Assembly (NCBI GenBank): GCA_030737875.1
Contig: CM060912.1
Coordinates: 121,844,993 to 121,908,992, forward strand
Reading direction: 5' to 3'
Length of the DNA stretch: 64,000 bases
Origin: Allium sativum
Taxonomy: Eukaryota > Streptophyta > Magnoliopsida > Asparagales > Amaryllidaceae
In this document: positions 23,699 through 35,210 of the stretch, in pieces
Numbering within the stretch: position 1 is the stretch's first letter
Layout of the letters: the number at the start of each line of letters is the position of its first letter
Made by a program: the position numbers and the translations under genes
Notes under the pieces: model-generated
Told to the model about the DNA's origin: nothing
Databases searched by the model: none
What the model saw: only the letters and a program-made list of their open reading frames with translations

Positions 23699-26441
23699 TG
23701 CACAAACCCATTCATGTTTTCTTTCCCTTCCCCAAATTTTAATTTGCAATTTTCCTTTCCCTCAGTGAAAACCAAACTTTAAACTAGAGATTTCAAAACT
23801 AAGTCCATGCATTAATTTTCCCCATAACCTGGTATTCACACAAAAGAAAAAAGGGCATCGTGCTCAGTCAATAGCATGAAGGGGATGAGTACAATCGAAG
23901 GTTCCTCCATTGGCGATGGAGCGCGCTGTTCTAGGCAACACAACATGAGGTTGTGACTCGAAGGATCATGCACCAATAAGGGAGCGATGACCAGAAGCCA
24001 TGATTGGAAAGAAGTTGGGTAGCACCAAGACTTGAATCTTGTCAAGCGCGATTCATGGAGAAGGGTTGTGACCTTGTTAGGTCATGAGTGGTGATGCTCA
24101 AAACGAATCTTGTAAGGAAGATCATATTTCAAATGACTTTTTCGGGGAAGAGAAATTTGCAGAGGTGAAGTCAGTGGTAGTGTTAGATCATGTTTAGGTC
24201 AATTGGATCTAGGGAATTGCTGGTGGGCATATTTATTAGTGGAGTCTCCAGTTTTACCTGGAGAAGAAAGTGAGTAGGAGTAAGTAATCTGTTTAATGAA
24301 TGCAATTAGTAAAATAATTAGAAATTAATTAAATCAATATCTTAAAAATGCGATGACTTAAACATTTTATGTCGATATCGAACTCGATCTGTTGTGTCGA
24401 ACTAGTAGTGATGGTAGTTTTATTTCAGAATTTGATTAGTCGTTTCGAGAGCCTATTGGAATTTATACTAAAATCAAACATAATCAATATCTTAAAAATG
24501 CGAGGACTTAAACATTTTAGGTCGATATCGAACTCGATATGTTGTGTCAAACTAGTAGTGATGATAGTTTTATTACAGAATTAGATTAGTCATTTCGAAA
24601 GCCTGTTGGAATTTATACTAAAATCAAACATTGTTTGATTTTAGTTTAGATCTAATCACCTTGGCAATTACAAAAATTAAGGTGAGTTTATTCACTCACG
24701 ACTAGTATTCGCATTAAGTATTAAAATGGCGCATGAAGTAATATAATTTATTAAGTAAATTCACAAATGCTTCTTGATCACTTGTGCACATATGACACGC
24801 ACACGAAAAACATACATGACACGAAACCATATAAGTAACTGTTTGATATGTGTGATACCAAAATGTTATATTTGTTATTCTCGCACTGCAAGTTCCCGTA
24901 GTTTTAGGAAAATCATCATGGGTTGAAATGATATATACCGAACTATCGTATGGATTTTTGAAAATAAAACTGATTTTATTTTATTATCAATTAAGATCAT
25001 TATCTAAATTTAAATTTTTAACTATAAGATAAATATTAAAATTTTAAGGATATGATATCTTGAAATATAATAATGTGTTTTAATAATGAAAAGTTAAAGA
25101 TAAAACTCAATTAATCTAAATGGAAGAGGATTTGAATTTCAAAATATGTAAGTCAAATTTTAAAAAGCGAGTATATGGTTCAGATTGGGTTATTTTAAGC
25201 TTTTTTAGATTGCTACTATTTATGCTAAAATATTTTACTTAAACAAATCTTTCTTTACTATTTCCGTAACTTTTTCACAACCGTTTAGTTTAAAACTATT
25301 TTATATATTAAACTTCATAATTATTTTAATAAATCAATTTCAACACAACTATTTTTCTATTAAATAAAGTATAAATATATTAATTAATTTAATTTAATCT
25401 TATATATATCTTATTATTTTAAAAGTAGTATATTAATTATTTCAAATTTAACTAATCTTAAATATATTTTATTATTGCACCAAGCCTAGAATCCATTCAA
25501 CCCATACGTCCGAAGTGATAAAACTTAGATCCCATTTAATATGATATTGGTAATACAAAATTCAAAACCAAAGTTTGAATTGATAAGGATTTATTTGATT
25601 AAAAAAATAGAAATTGAATCCAACACCAAATGTTTGAGTAAATGATTGTGAACCAATACTCGAAGTATGAACTTACCAAGATAAGATAAATTCAGTATAG
25701 AATATGATATTGGATTTAATAAATAAATGAAATGTATGATTTGTTTTAAGATAAACTCAATGGTTTATCTTGATGAAAACAAATAAATGGTATCATTTAA
25801 GTCAATGAATGTCAAATATGTTTGAAGTTAATCTTTTGGGTTGGGTTAATTGTTGGAGTAAAATGTGTCGAGTTGGATTAAATTGAATATCCACGCTAGG
25901 TAAATAAATATAAGATGGCTTTGTGTTGCCAATAGTTTGGATCAAAATATAAGTATAACAGTATATTGTATAAAGCTAAACACGATATAAATATGAATTT
26001 TCTTGGATTATAAGGAATGAAATCCTATTATCGTGCACTTCTATGAATATTTATCTTTAGTTAATCTACTTAGATGAGAATGTTAGTTGTAATCTGAGTG
26101 TTTTGTATTTTTGTGCATGATACTTAGGTCAGACCGAGTATTACAGCTTGAGATTACATCTGTTGAAGCTGAGGATTTGTACGGAGCTCATGCCTATCCA
26201 TTACTTTTGGCATTTCATTTGTATTAACGAATTTTATGTATTAGTTTTCTGATGTACTAAAATTGCATAACTCTGATGTATTGTATTATTTTATTCCACT
26301 GTGAAAAATTGTATTATTCTGTGTCTATGATTCTATGAATGATTCTAAATTAAACCCCATAGCGATAAAATTTTGTTGTTTCGAATGGTTTGAGTTGGTT
26401 CGATTATCGACTTGAAGCAATCGAAAAAGAAGGTCCTTACA
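23699..26441 (+). repeat. Decayed long Gypsy LTR, plus orientation (right part)
   Basis: No gene is seen. The right edge GGTCCTTACA at 26441 is followed after three bases by a primer binding site, which marks it as an LTR end. Near 26130 the stretch GGTCAGACCGAGTATTACAG matches, reversed, a motif of the solo LTR near 16120-16145. GTGAGTTTATTCACTCAC near 24683 matches a GTGAGTTT...CTCAC motif in the other long LTRs. The left edge is not found; before E2 inserted, this DNA joined 7829. Confidence 0.5.
24332..24631. repeat. 150-bp tandem duplication
   Basis: Copies start at 24332 and 24482 with AATCAATATCTTAAAAATGC. They share GTCGATATCGAACTCGAT and the ending ACTAAAATCAAACA, with scattered substitutions. 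Confidence 0.9.
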
Positions 26442-26444
26442 AAG

Positions 26445-26456
26445 TGGTAACAGAGC
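26445..26456 (+). promoter_or_regulatory. Primer binding site of the decayed element at 26441
   Basis: TGGTAACAGAGC followed by TTTGAT: one mismatch to the tRNA-iMet site, three bases after the LTR end. The internal region that follows (26457-27061) is not recognisable. Confidence 0.7.
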
Positions 26457-27061
26457 TTTGATTTGATAAAAACCTTAGCTTTTAGGGTTTAAAACTTATT
26501 AGAGATAGGGTATAATACCCAGGAATGAGTGAAATCGTCACTGGAATCACCCTTGATAAAGTGTATTTTGAAATATAAACTATTTTGAAATATAAATCTT
26601 TTCAAAACCCACTCTTCGTATCAATCTTCCTTGATAGTTCATCTTTGATAAGCTTTGCCATTGGTCTTAATCTCAAGCTCATTATAAACTTGTCATCATG
26701 TTTGGTGTTGAGTGAAATTGTGCATATTTGTGTTGTTTTGTTGTCGCACAGCTTCAGGTCATTTATTTTACATCCTTACCTAGCTGACTTTTATTTTGAA
26801 AATTTGATTTAAACTGGATAACCTGAAATGGTTGTGCTATCCTTGTTGTTGCACTTGATTATCTTGACAGTTGGCCTGGGCTTGAACGAGACCTATCTTT
26901 GCTACCTGAAATTTGTAGTTGCACTGATTTTGAACACGGCCCTTTGTTGTGAACTATTGTACCGTAAATCGAAGGAATACTAATTGTAATTTATAAGTGG
27001 ATTAAATTACTTAAATGATTTAATTGGAAGCAAGTATGTTTGAATTGCACAGTAGAAAGAA

Positions 27062-28115
27062 GCGAAATCAATAAATGAAGAGTATCGCCTTCCAAGTAAA
27101 TGATGATAACTTCGACATAAACAAAGAAGAAATTGTATTTATTGACAAAAATTACAATAAATTCAAGAAGTTTATTAAACTTACAAAGATGCTGAAGTGT
27201 GGAAGTTCAAACTCATTTAATCAGACATTAATCAAACGTTATGGATGTAACAAATTTGGTCATATGAAAAAAATATCCTCGACTCAACAATGAAAAGGAG
27301 AAGAACAAGTCCTATAAATTCAAGAAAAACAAGAATAGGGTCCAAGTAACATGGGACAATTTGGACTCGTCTTCTTTTGATAATGATAGTGAGAGCAACT
27401 CAAAACAAGCAAATGTATGTTTTATAGCTACCGCAAAAGAGGTGCATCTTGAAATCAGTTATGATGAAATCTTGTAGATTAGCGTACAATTAGATAATAA
27501 ACTTCGAGACTTGAAAATACATATAAAAAGAAAATATAAAATAACTAAATAGAGCTAAGTGAGAAATTGATTTATTAAAATATGAGAAAACTATCTTGGA
27601 AGAATCGCTAAAATGTCACTAAAAGGTTATAAAGATTTATCTTCTTAAAATGCGTTCTACCCAACGGTATGTATTCTAATAAACTTGAAAATGATAAACT
27701 CATCAATGGGAATTGTAAAATAATACCTAGCTTGAACTTAGCTAAAAATGAAATCTTTGAGCTTAAAAAAATTAGATCTTATTTTGAAATTTGATAAAGG
27801 AAAACAAATTTTAGTGAATTTAATAAAAATTTCAAAATCTTACTGAAGTGGATTCGGATTAAAAGCCAAATAGAGTCACAAAAATTATACTACTCTATAT
27901 ACTATGTCCAAGAAATCAAAAGATAGTGTTTAACCCAGAATTGTGAATTCAAAAATATTAAAATTTCGAACTTCAAAAAACAACCAACAAACTAATTAAG
28001 TAGAAATATATTGGAGATTATTTAAAAGGTATTATTTTTGCAGTGATAATTATATTTGTAATAGTACAAAACCCAACTGGGTATGGTTACCTTCCTCTAC
28101 AAACAAGTAAAACTC
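27062..28115 (+). pseudogene. Decayed SIRE-like Copia gag
   Basis: Broken frames keep the shape of SIRE-type Gag. There is an acidic segment before the zinc knuckle. The knuckle has lost cysteines (RYGCNKFGHMKK in place of CX2CX4HX4C). The sequence then gives VTWDNLDSSSFDNDSE, paralleling TWDDSDTSSSD in the Copia element at 45496-45530. Lys/Glu-rich coiled sequence follows, then CNSTKPNWVWLPSS at about 28055-28100, paralleling NSNSSWVWHPKT at 46168-46201. Many stops are present. No protease or polymerase follows. Confidence 0.65.
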
Positions 28116-29434
28116 TAGCGGAGGAAGTTCGTACCAATAAAATTCATATTTTTTTGCAAGTACCAAAAGTAAATTAAAATTATTCTTTCTTAACTTGTGT
28201 TCATTTTATCATATTATATATATTTATGATATCAAAAAAATATTACTTTTACTATAAGCATGAGCTTTTTAATGTATATACATTACAAGATGAAATCAAG
28301 GAAATATGTATTTATTAACGGTATTTTAATATAAATAATTTCAAATTGCAAGTAACCTGATTTTTAATGGTTCAGTTGACCAAATGCCTTCGTTTAGCTG
28401 ACTAACAATGTTACACCGACTAAATGTCTTTAATTAAAAGACAAAATAATGTTCGGTAGGCTAAATTTATTTATGCATTCGACTAAACAATGTAAAATTA
28501 GGAATAGTCAAATAAAATTTAAGTGTTTAGTTAGCTAAAGTAAAGCCTACTCCCCTCCTCGAAACATTCATGCTCACCAGCTGAACATGACCCATAGTCA
28601 ATTGAACTTAGGCAATTCAAAAGACAAAATTTAACTATTTAGTCGACTAAATTTAACGTTCTTCATTGTTTGCAAATCATTATGATCCAGTCGACTGAAT
28701 CATACCCTCATGTAAGTAAAGTTACCAAGTCCATTTTTTTAAATAGCAAATCAACGTGGCTTTTCATTCCAAACTATCACTTTCCTCTTTCAAAATCAAT
28801 TTAATTACGTTGGATTTTCAAGTTGTATACGTTCGAGTTATAATCATCTAGTTTACATAATTTATTTTTGTGTGTTTACTTATGAGTTTTGCATTGTAAT
28901 TCATCATCTTCTTATGACGTATCTTTATATACTATAATGTTGGTTATATTCTTCTTTTATATTATTGCAAATGGGGAAGAGAATATCGATGTGTTTAGGG
29001 GGACATATGTGTGTGTGTGCGCACATGCATGTGTGCGTGTTCTATTTGATAATTCATATATTGGTCATCGTAAAAAAAGGGAGACGGTTAGAACTCTGGT
29101 TTCGATGTTTTAATGATAACAGTTATATCTCTATTATGCAGGTATAACAAGCTATTGTATCAGAGAACCAATGAAAGAGTTGGATGTATCGCCTACATTC
29201 CAAAAGCTATAAAGATATGGATTGTCAAGTCAAATGTATGTATAAGGCCATAGAATACATATGTAAAATCTCCTTGTGAGTTAATGTACACACATACACC
29301 TGCATATAAATTTTATGGTTTATCAAATAATTTAAAAAAGATATTTGAAAACTATACTTTCATAAAACATCAATAACACTTTTCGGTTGAGTGAATAGTA
29401 TCCTCGGTTAACTAAATGTTGTCAACGAAGAATA
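28116..29434. other. Non-coding stretch, probably the 3' remains of the old Copia element
   Basis: No gene. Repeated GTCGACTAAA, GTTGACTGAA and similar motifs (28370-28720, 29390-29425) resemble low-complexity DNA between pol and the 3' LTR of SIRE-type elements. A short (TG)n(CA)n run lies near 29008-29040. Confidence 0.35.
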
Positions 29435-29439
29435 ATTAT

Positions 29440-29928
29440 AATAGTCTGCACCTTAAGTTCGCACAAGATATTGTTCCGAACTTAGCATCTGTATAGGAGC
29501 GAGGTTTTATTCCTCAAAAGTCGTCGGCGTTATTAGGAGATGAAGCTTTACTATTTAAATTTCCACTTCATACCCAAATTCCGGGATGTAGGACTTCTAA
29601 TTCCACTACAAGCAGAGAAGTGTTAAAATTCTGCTCTCCTTCAGAGTTCAGTGTCCACGTTGGTTCATCATATCTCACCATCCAGGCGTTGTAGTGACAC
29701 TCAAGCCACAACTCCGGCTATGTATAGACTCTGATACCAACTTAACAGCCCGCACCTCCGTTTGCGCAAGATATTGTCCAAAGTTCGTTCCCATATAGGA
29801 GTGGGTTTTGTTTCTCAAAAGGTTGCGGTGCTATTACAAGGTGGAGCTTTACTACTTAAGTTCCCACTTCATAACCAAGTTCCGCGATGTGAGACTTCAA
29901 ATTCCACTCTAAATAAAGGGGTATTACA
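29440..29928 (-). mobile_element. Complete TRIM (terminal-repeat retrotransposon in miniature), 489 bp
   Basis: Direct repeats 29440-29627 (188 bp) and 29744-29928 (185 bp) flank 116 bp of internal DNA. ATTAT at 29435-29439 and 29929-29933 is a perfect 5-bp target-site duplication. On the minus strand the 5' LTR starts TGTAATACCCC and contains AGTCTCACATCG, close to the AGTCCCACATCG motif common in plant TRIMs. A tRNA-iMet primer site follows the LTR, and a purine tract GAAGGAGAGCAGAA precedes the second LTR. The LTRs have diverged noticeably, so the insertion is old. It encodes nothing and relies on another element's proteins. Confidence 0.88.
29728..29739 (-). promoter_or_regulatory. Primer binding site of the TRIM
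   Basis: TGGTATCAGAGT on the minus strand, four bases inside the LTR at 29744; one mismatch to the usual tRNA-iMet site. Confidence 0.85.
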
Positions 29929-29933
29929 ATTAT

Positions 29934-30490
29934 GGTCATTAAGTGAACCTTTATGTTTTACCATATGTACAACTTTTAAATTTTACCACATATTTTCTAT
30001 GTTCTTAGTCTATAGACTAACCTTTTATACTAAGAAGTAAACATCCTATAACGATTATTCTTTGAAAAGGAACTTCCAATAGTTGTGATCGTTCTTGACC
30101 ATTTCTGCAAATAATAATTATTGTTTTCAACGATTGCAACTATCCACAACAAAAATTTGATATCCATAAAAAGAGATCAACTTTCAAAAATCAATTATTG
30201 ATATTTTTATCTTTCTATTTTCCTATTTTCTGACACCCTTGAGCATATATTCTCTTGAGTGCTCTTTGTTATTCTATTACATTTCAACTGACTTCGTAAT
30301 CACGAATCAGATATCTTAAAGCACCAAGTACATTATATAAAGATTTATACTAGAAGAAAAAAAATCTGAGTTGCTAAAACACAACCATATCTACTCGACC
30401 AAACTATGTTGCATTGTTTGTTCCTTTAGGCAAACTGAGGGATTGTTGGCAGTGGAAATTTCAAATGAGAGCTTCCCGAATGAACATGCA
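29934..30490 (+). repeat. Decayed Copia LTR fragment, continued at 42325-42517
   Basis: No gene. Joining 30490 to 42325 across LARD-A gives AACTAGTATACAAATTCTGG followed by TTATTTACTTACTTTGC. This matches AACCAGTATAAAAATCCTGG and TTATTTACTTTACTGC of the Copia 3' LTR near 47610-47645. This is the target into which LARD-A inserted. Homology is short and the outer edges are not defined. Confidence 0.4.
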
Positions 30491-32189
30491 TGCAGTGACC
30501 CGAAATTCCAGTCCAATTTGAGCTGACCAAATAACACAAGTCCAACCCCAATTGTACTGGAAACCAGAAAACTAATAGAAAGAAAACAGAGGGTGAGAAC
30601 AGATAAGATAGAACTTATAGAATTGAAGAAGAAGAAGAACATCATCATCAGAGTAAACACGAATCTCACAGCGGAATGAATAAAATATAACATAACTTTT
30701 GAAATACAAACATTATCTGTATACAATAACATTGCAAAGTACAACACTTACAACAACAGCGGAAATAAACAATAGCTATATAATCCTGAAGCCTCCTGCT
30801 CCAAGCTCTCCAAGTATATCTGTAAAATCCCGACTACTTGACTGCCCGTACAAATTTAGGCAACCAAGAGTTTAGGGAAAACAACAAAATAAACTTCGGT
30901 TCAGCCATGGGACTAGTGTGAATAAAACTCCAAACACTTGGTTAAATAAAGGATATCTTAAAAGACCACGCCGTGAAAACGGAACGGGTTTTCCCTTATG
31001 AGAATCCAAACAACTTTGTAAACAATATCCTTCTGATATTATAATAATGTCTAAATACAAATAGATATCAATCTAGCGGAAACGCTTTCATCTCACGTTC
31101 TACATATATAGTATACAATCAAAACCGCAAGCACGTATTGGGTAATGAATTTCCAACTATGACAAGGTATGGAATCACCTTTCGCTAGTGTACCTCTAGA
31201 GAGGAATACACTGGGTTCAACAAGAACATCTTGCAACCCGGCCACACATGACCGACCACTCATTTTGCTTGAGTGTATCGAATGTATATCACCAACGGTT
31301 GGGATCAGCAACCGTTTCCCGAATGGGACAGCATCAACAATAGATTTTTAGAAGTAAATGAAACTCTAGATCAGGTGATTATACACCCTAATAGGTGCGA
31401 CCTACATAGCCATGTTGCCTGCCCGATTTCTGTCATTTACCGGATGTGAGGCTACAAGCTACGCTTATCTTTTACATGCCACATCTTCATTCACTTAGAA
31501 TGTCACATCGTCATACCCGCCAAATCACAAATTGATTTATCAAAAAATAACACGGGTATACAGCTAAGAGAAATGAATTCCTCCGCCACCAAACGTGAAT
31601 ACGTTTGAAGAGATCAACTTAAGCGATCTATTGGATGTACTCTGTCAGACCTTCTTCCATACAAGTTGTCCTGGGACTAGACAAACCGAAGGCACTATTC
31701 AGTATATCCATCTTAGGCACTATTATCTAAGATTTATACAATAGCCCTTGCACTTTACTCCGTCTTCAATTTTCTTTGGCATATATGATTCACAACGCTT
31801 ATGCCAATGCGGAGTGGTTCTTTGGATAAAAATCCAACCGGTCTCTCCATATTAACAACGTTAAAATGGTCAAAACTTTGATAGTCGGTGATTTAACTAT
31901 CAAATGAAAACATGTCTGTGTACACACAACGATCTTATTTCCACATGGAATTATCGATCCAATCATCAACCATATATATATATATATTCATATTTCCTTA
32001 TTTTCTACATTTAGAAAATATACGTTATTAACATTGGAAACATTTCCATAGCTTATTCACGCATCACTATCATTCCACAACTATTAGTCCCTAACCGTAA
32101 ACTAGTAGGAGAACAATTCTCTAAGTATAAACCCCGAAGGCCGAAACCAACATCAGATCGATACTCAGAAAACTATTCAACTTAACTAA

Positions 32190-32535
32190 TCCCTAGTCAG
32201 TATCTAATCTTGTTTAACTCTATTTCGATTAACTCTAATTGAATGACTCTGTTTGCTTAACTCTTATTTGATTAACTAATATTCAATTTACTCTAGTTAC
32301 TTAACTCTTATTCGAATAACTAATATTCGATTTAACTCCATTCGCTTAACTCTAGATCGCAGCGATCACAATGGTTACGCCTGATTCCCTCAGGAAACAT
32401 CCGACCGCCGTAGGCTATCTGTAGCCCTGCGAATTACGCTAGCAGTCGTGCAAAATGGCAACTTATCCTGAATAACTATGTTTGACTAACTTTATTAAAC
32501 TAACCATATTCGATTTAACTAAATTCGATTAACTC
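32190..32535. repeat. Degenerate TTAACTC array in the LARD-A LTR
   Basis: Units such as GATTAACTCTAATTGAATGA and GCTTAACTCTTATTCGA repeat every 15-30 bases in two blocks (about 32190-32355 and 32475-32540). Between them is a GC-richer core (CGCAGCGATCACAATGGTTA and neighbours). The right LTR repeats this layout at about 38380-38730. Confidence 0.75.
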
Positions 32536-32544
32536 TTTTATATC

Positions 32545-32800
32545 TCGTCAACTTCCTATTTTATAAATCCTATTTATTTTCCCAATAAAAATTCCTTTTA
32601 TAATTCTATTTACTTTCTAAATAAATATCCCTTTATTCTACTTATTTCCTAAATAAATATTCCTTTATTAATTCTATTTACATTCTAAATAAATATCCCC
32701 TTTATAAGATCCTTTGATTTTATAAATACTTTATTTTCAAAATATTTCCTTCTTTAAAATCGGTTAATTTTATAAAATTCCTTTATTTCAATATACATTG
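32545..32800. repeat. Degenerate ~36-bp repeat in the LARD-A LTR
   Basis: Variants of CTATTTACTTTCTAAATAAA followed by TATCCCTTTATT recur about five times. The right LTR has the same array at about 38750-38990. Confidence 0.7.
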
Positions 32801-32947
32801 AAATATTTCTTTTTACATCCCAGGGTTTCTTATGATATTAAAAATATCGAATAACAATGATCAACATCATTCTAACACACAAAATCCATAACATATTATG
32901 TATCACATCATATATCAAAATATATGAAAAACAGTAAAATAAATGTC

Positions 32948-32969
32948 GAGGAATCCAGTCGGATTCCTC
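32948..32969. promoter_or_regulatory. Conserved LTR hairpin (LARD-A left LTR)
   Basis: GAGGAATCC and GGATTCCTC form a perfect 9-bp stem around an AGTC loop, followed by CAACCTGTTT. Identical stem and loop in the right LTR at 39139-39160. It lies downstream of the LTR TATA box on the element strand, so it would be in the RNA. Confidence 0.65.
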
Positions 32970-33065
32970 CAACCTGTTTCCCTGCATCACAGATGTTAAA
33001 CAACATAATTAACATCGATTTCATTTCAATATGAAATATTCTGTTAAACAGAATCACTATTTGAT

Positions 33066-33080
33066 TAACGATATATATGC

Positions 33081-33116
<36 letters not shown>

Positions 33117-33160
33117 GTATATATGTATATATATATGTATATATATATATATATCGTTAT
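33066..33160. repeat. (TA)n palindrome in the LARD-A left LTR
   Basis: A TA-rich run with TGTATA and TGCATA interruptions is bracketed by TTAACGATATAT and ATATATCGTTA, so the whole block is a near-perfect palindrome. In the right LTR the same bracket encloses a shorter run (39255-39296). Confidence 0.8.
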
Positions 33161-34256
33161 CTATAATTTCAACCAATACACAAGCAATTCAACCAAACAG
33201 TTCACACACAGCAATCAACAGATGATTAACAGTTCTAACAATATGTTGTAAAAATATAACTGTTTAGAGTTGGTGAGTTTTACTCACTTTGGCAGTTCAT
33301 CATTTAAGAACGATAAACTGTAGTTTGATTTGAATCAAACAATTTATTTCGCCATAAATTCAAACAAGCCCCAATCCACTCCCAGTCAGTTCCATTGTGT
33401 TGCTCCCGTCCATACGAACTTGACATGGCAGACGGTGTTTAATTCCCTCCTTCGGCCCAAGGCCCAATTGTCACGTGCCCACCCACGTCCGCCTCTACAA
33501 TCCTTCTTCCCCAAAACAACATAACCGAAACAATGATTTTTTTCCCTCCACTTCATTTTCGCCACTCCCTGTTACCTTCTGATAACCGCTTCCTCAGTTT
33601 TATGTAATATTCCTACTACAGAAAAACGCTGTCTGCTCCATTTTAACCATACTCCGCCGATAAATTCAAAGAGCAAATCTCCTCCATGCTTCATAAAACA
33701 ACAACGGAATAACATTATTTTCCTCCACCTCCCTTCTCTTGAACAACAGTACCCATGCGTTTTCATCTTCACAGTACCCTACCCCTTAAACCCACTTCAC
33801 TGCATGCAACTTCCTATCACCCTTCACATTCACACACTCGCCCTTTTCAGACAATATTTTCACTTCCCCCAACAATACCTCCATCTCGTTAGTCCCTCCA
33901 TTTCCGAACTAACCTCATGCTCCTACTTTCTCAAACACTATCCTCCCTTTCCACAGATAAACACTTCTCCGTGACAAACTTCTAACCTACAAGTTGCTGC
34001 TCCAGTAACCCCCCAACGTAAAATTGTGTATGCCACTCACGTCACTCCCCTTCTCTTCATACGTCCCACACATGCAACAAAAACTCGTGCCCCTCCCTGT
34101 TGCGCGCCCTCTTCCCAAATGATAAAACATTTCCATAACTGAACGGATGGATGGTGATATTGGAGATTTTTAGTTTTTTTGATGGAGCTTAGTGGCGGCT
34201 CAAAAGAAACTGAACGGGAATTGTGAATTAGGTTTTAGAAAGTGTATTAAGGGGTA

Positions 34257-34270
34257 TTATATATATATAG
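34257..34270 (-). promoter_or_regulatory. TATA box of the LARD-A LTR
   Basis: TATATATATA in the minus-strand context CCCCTATATATATAATACC, conserved with slight shortening in the right LTR near 40398-40408. It is the best core-promoter candidate on the element strand. Confidence 0.5.
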
Positions 34271-35197
34271 GGGTTTCCTTTTTGATTTAAGGCGAGGTTT
34301 GAAGGCCACATTTTCTTCTTTCATTTATGGCTAAGGAGAATAAAGTGTCGTGGCTTAAAGAGTGTCACAATAATTATATTAAGTATTTTAAAAAGATTAG
34401 CGTACCCCGCTGTATATAATTTCGTTCACGAATGGGCTACTACGGACATAACAAAAAAATATGATTGTAACGAGTGGTGTGTCGCGGTCCCATAAATATA
34501 ATAATATCGGTATGTTAACTCATTTTGTGAAACCTCAAAATGTCGATATAGGGTGCAAAATACTCCAAAATAAAAAGTGCTTATTTAATTAATTAAAAAT
34601 CACAGTAAAATTCTAAAAATTAAATTATCGTTATGTCCCAAAAGAACCTTGTCTAAATTCAAACCCGATATCTAGTTATATTGAATAAACCGTTATGGTC
34701 GATAAACGATTCTATAACGACTATTTCAAAATTTGATTTAGCCTTAAATCAAAATCTACACCATGAAATCCTGATTTTTCTCTTCCACTAGAAAGATATA
34801 CTCCACCAGCTCCGAACGTTTCTTGTTTCATAGAAATCCGATTTAAAATGGACCCTATACATCCAGTTGAAGTTCAAATCGCAAAATAGCGAACTGTCAC
34901 GTCGTTACTCGCTCGTTTATAATTATATTATAAACTATACGTTCAACTGTCGTCGATTGAATATATTTGTTTATATAATTCAACTCTAAACTGAACTATA
35001 TATTTTAAATAATCCAATTCACACTATATTGTGAATTCCACTATTTTTGATTATTTCTGAATTAAATATATTATTCTATTATCTAAATTAATTAAATAAT
35101 CCATATAATTAAATTAAATAACCGTTTAATTCTCTATATCACTATTTATATAATTAAATAAATTAATTATACATCGCTGAAAATACGGGTCGTTACA

Positions 35198-35210
35198 TTT
35201 TTCCCTACTT
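35198..35210 (-). promoter_or_regulatory. Polypurine tract of LARD-A
   Basis: AAGTAGGGAAAAA on the minus strand abuts the LTR start TGTAACGACC. Slightly upstream is TTTCGAGGACGAAATT, the characteristic sequence just after pol in plant Ty3/Gypsy elements, which supports a Gypsy origin. Confidence 0.8.

Larger units (their letters stand above)
30491..35197 (-). repeat. LARD-A LTR, left copy (3' LTR)
   Basis: On the minus strand it starts TGTAACGACCCGTATTTTC and ends GGGTCACTGCA. A TATA-like run lies near 34257-34270, so about 0.95 kb is U3 and about 3.7 kb lies downstream. That downstream part holds a pyrimidine-rich segment (33380-34120), a hairpin (32948), a TTAACTC array and a TA palindrome. 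This copy preserves the near-empty site of the Mutator-like insertion near 34370-34385. Confidence 0.92.

Noticed and set aside
29110..29240. Possible exon after a TATGCAG acceptor
   Set aside because: Frames are short, no family is recognised, and the surroundings look like old Copia 3' sequence.
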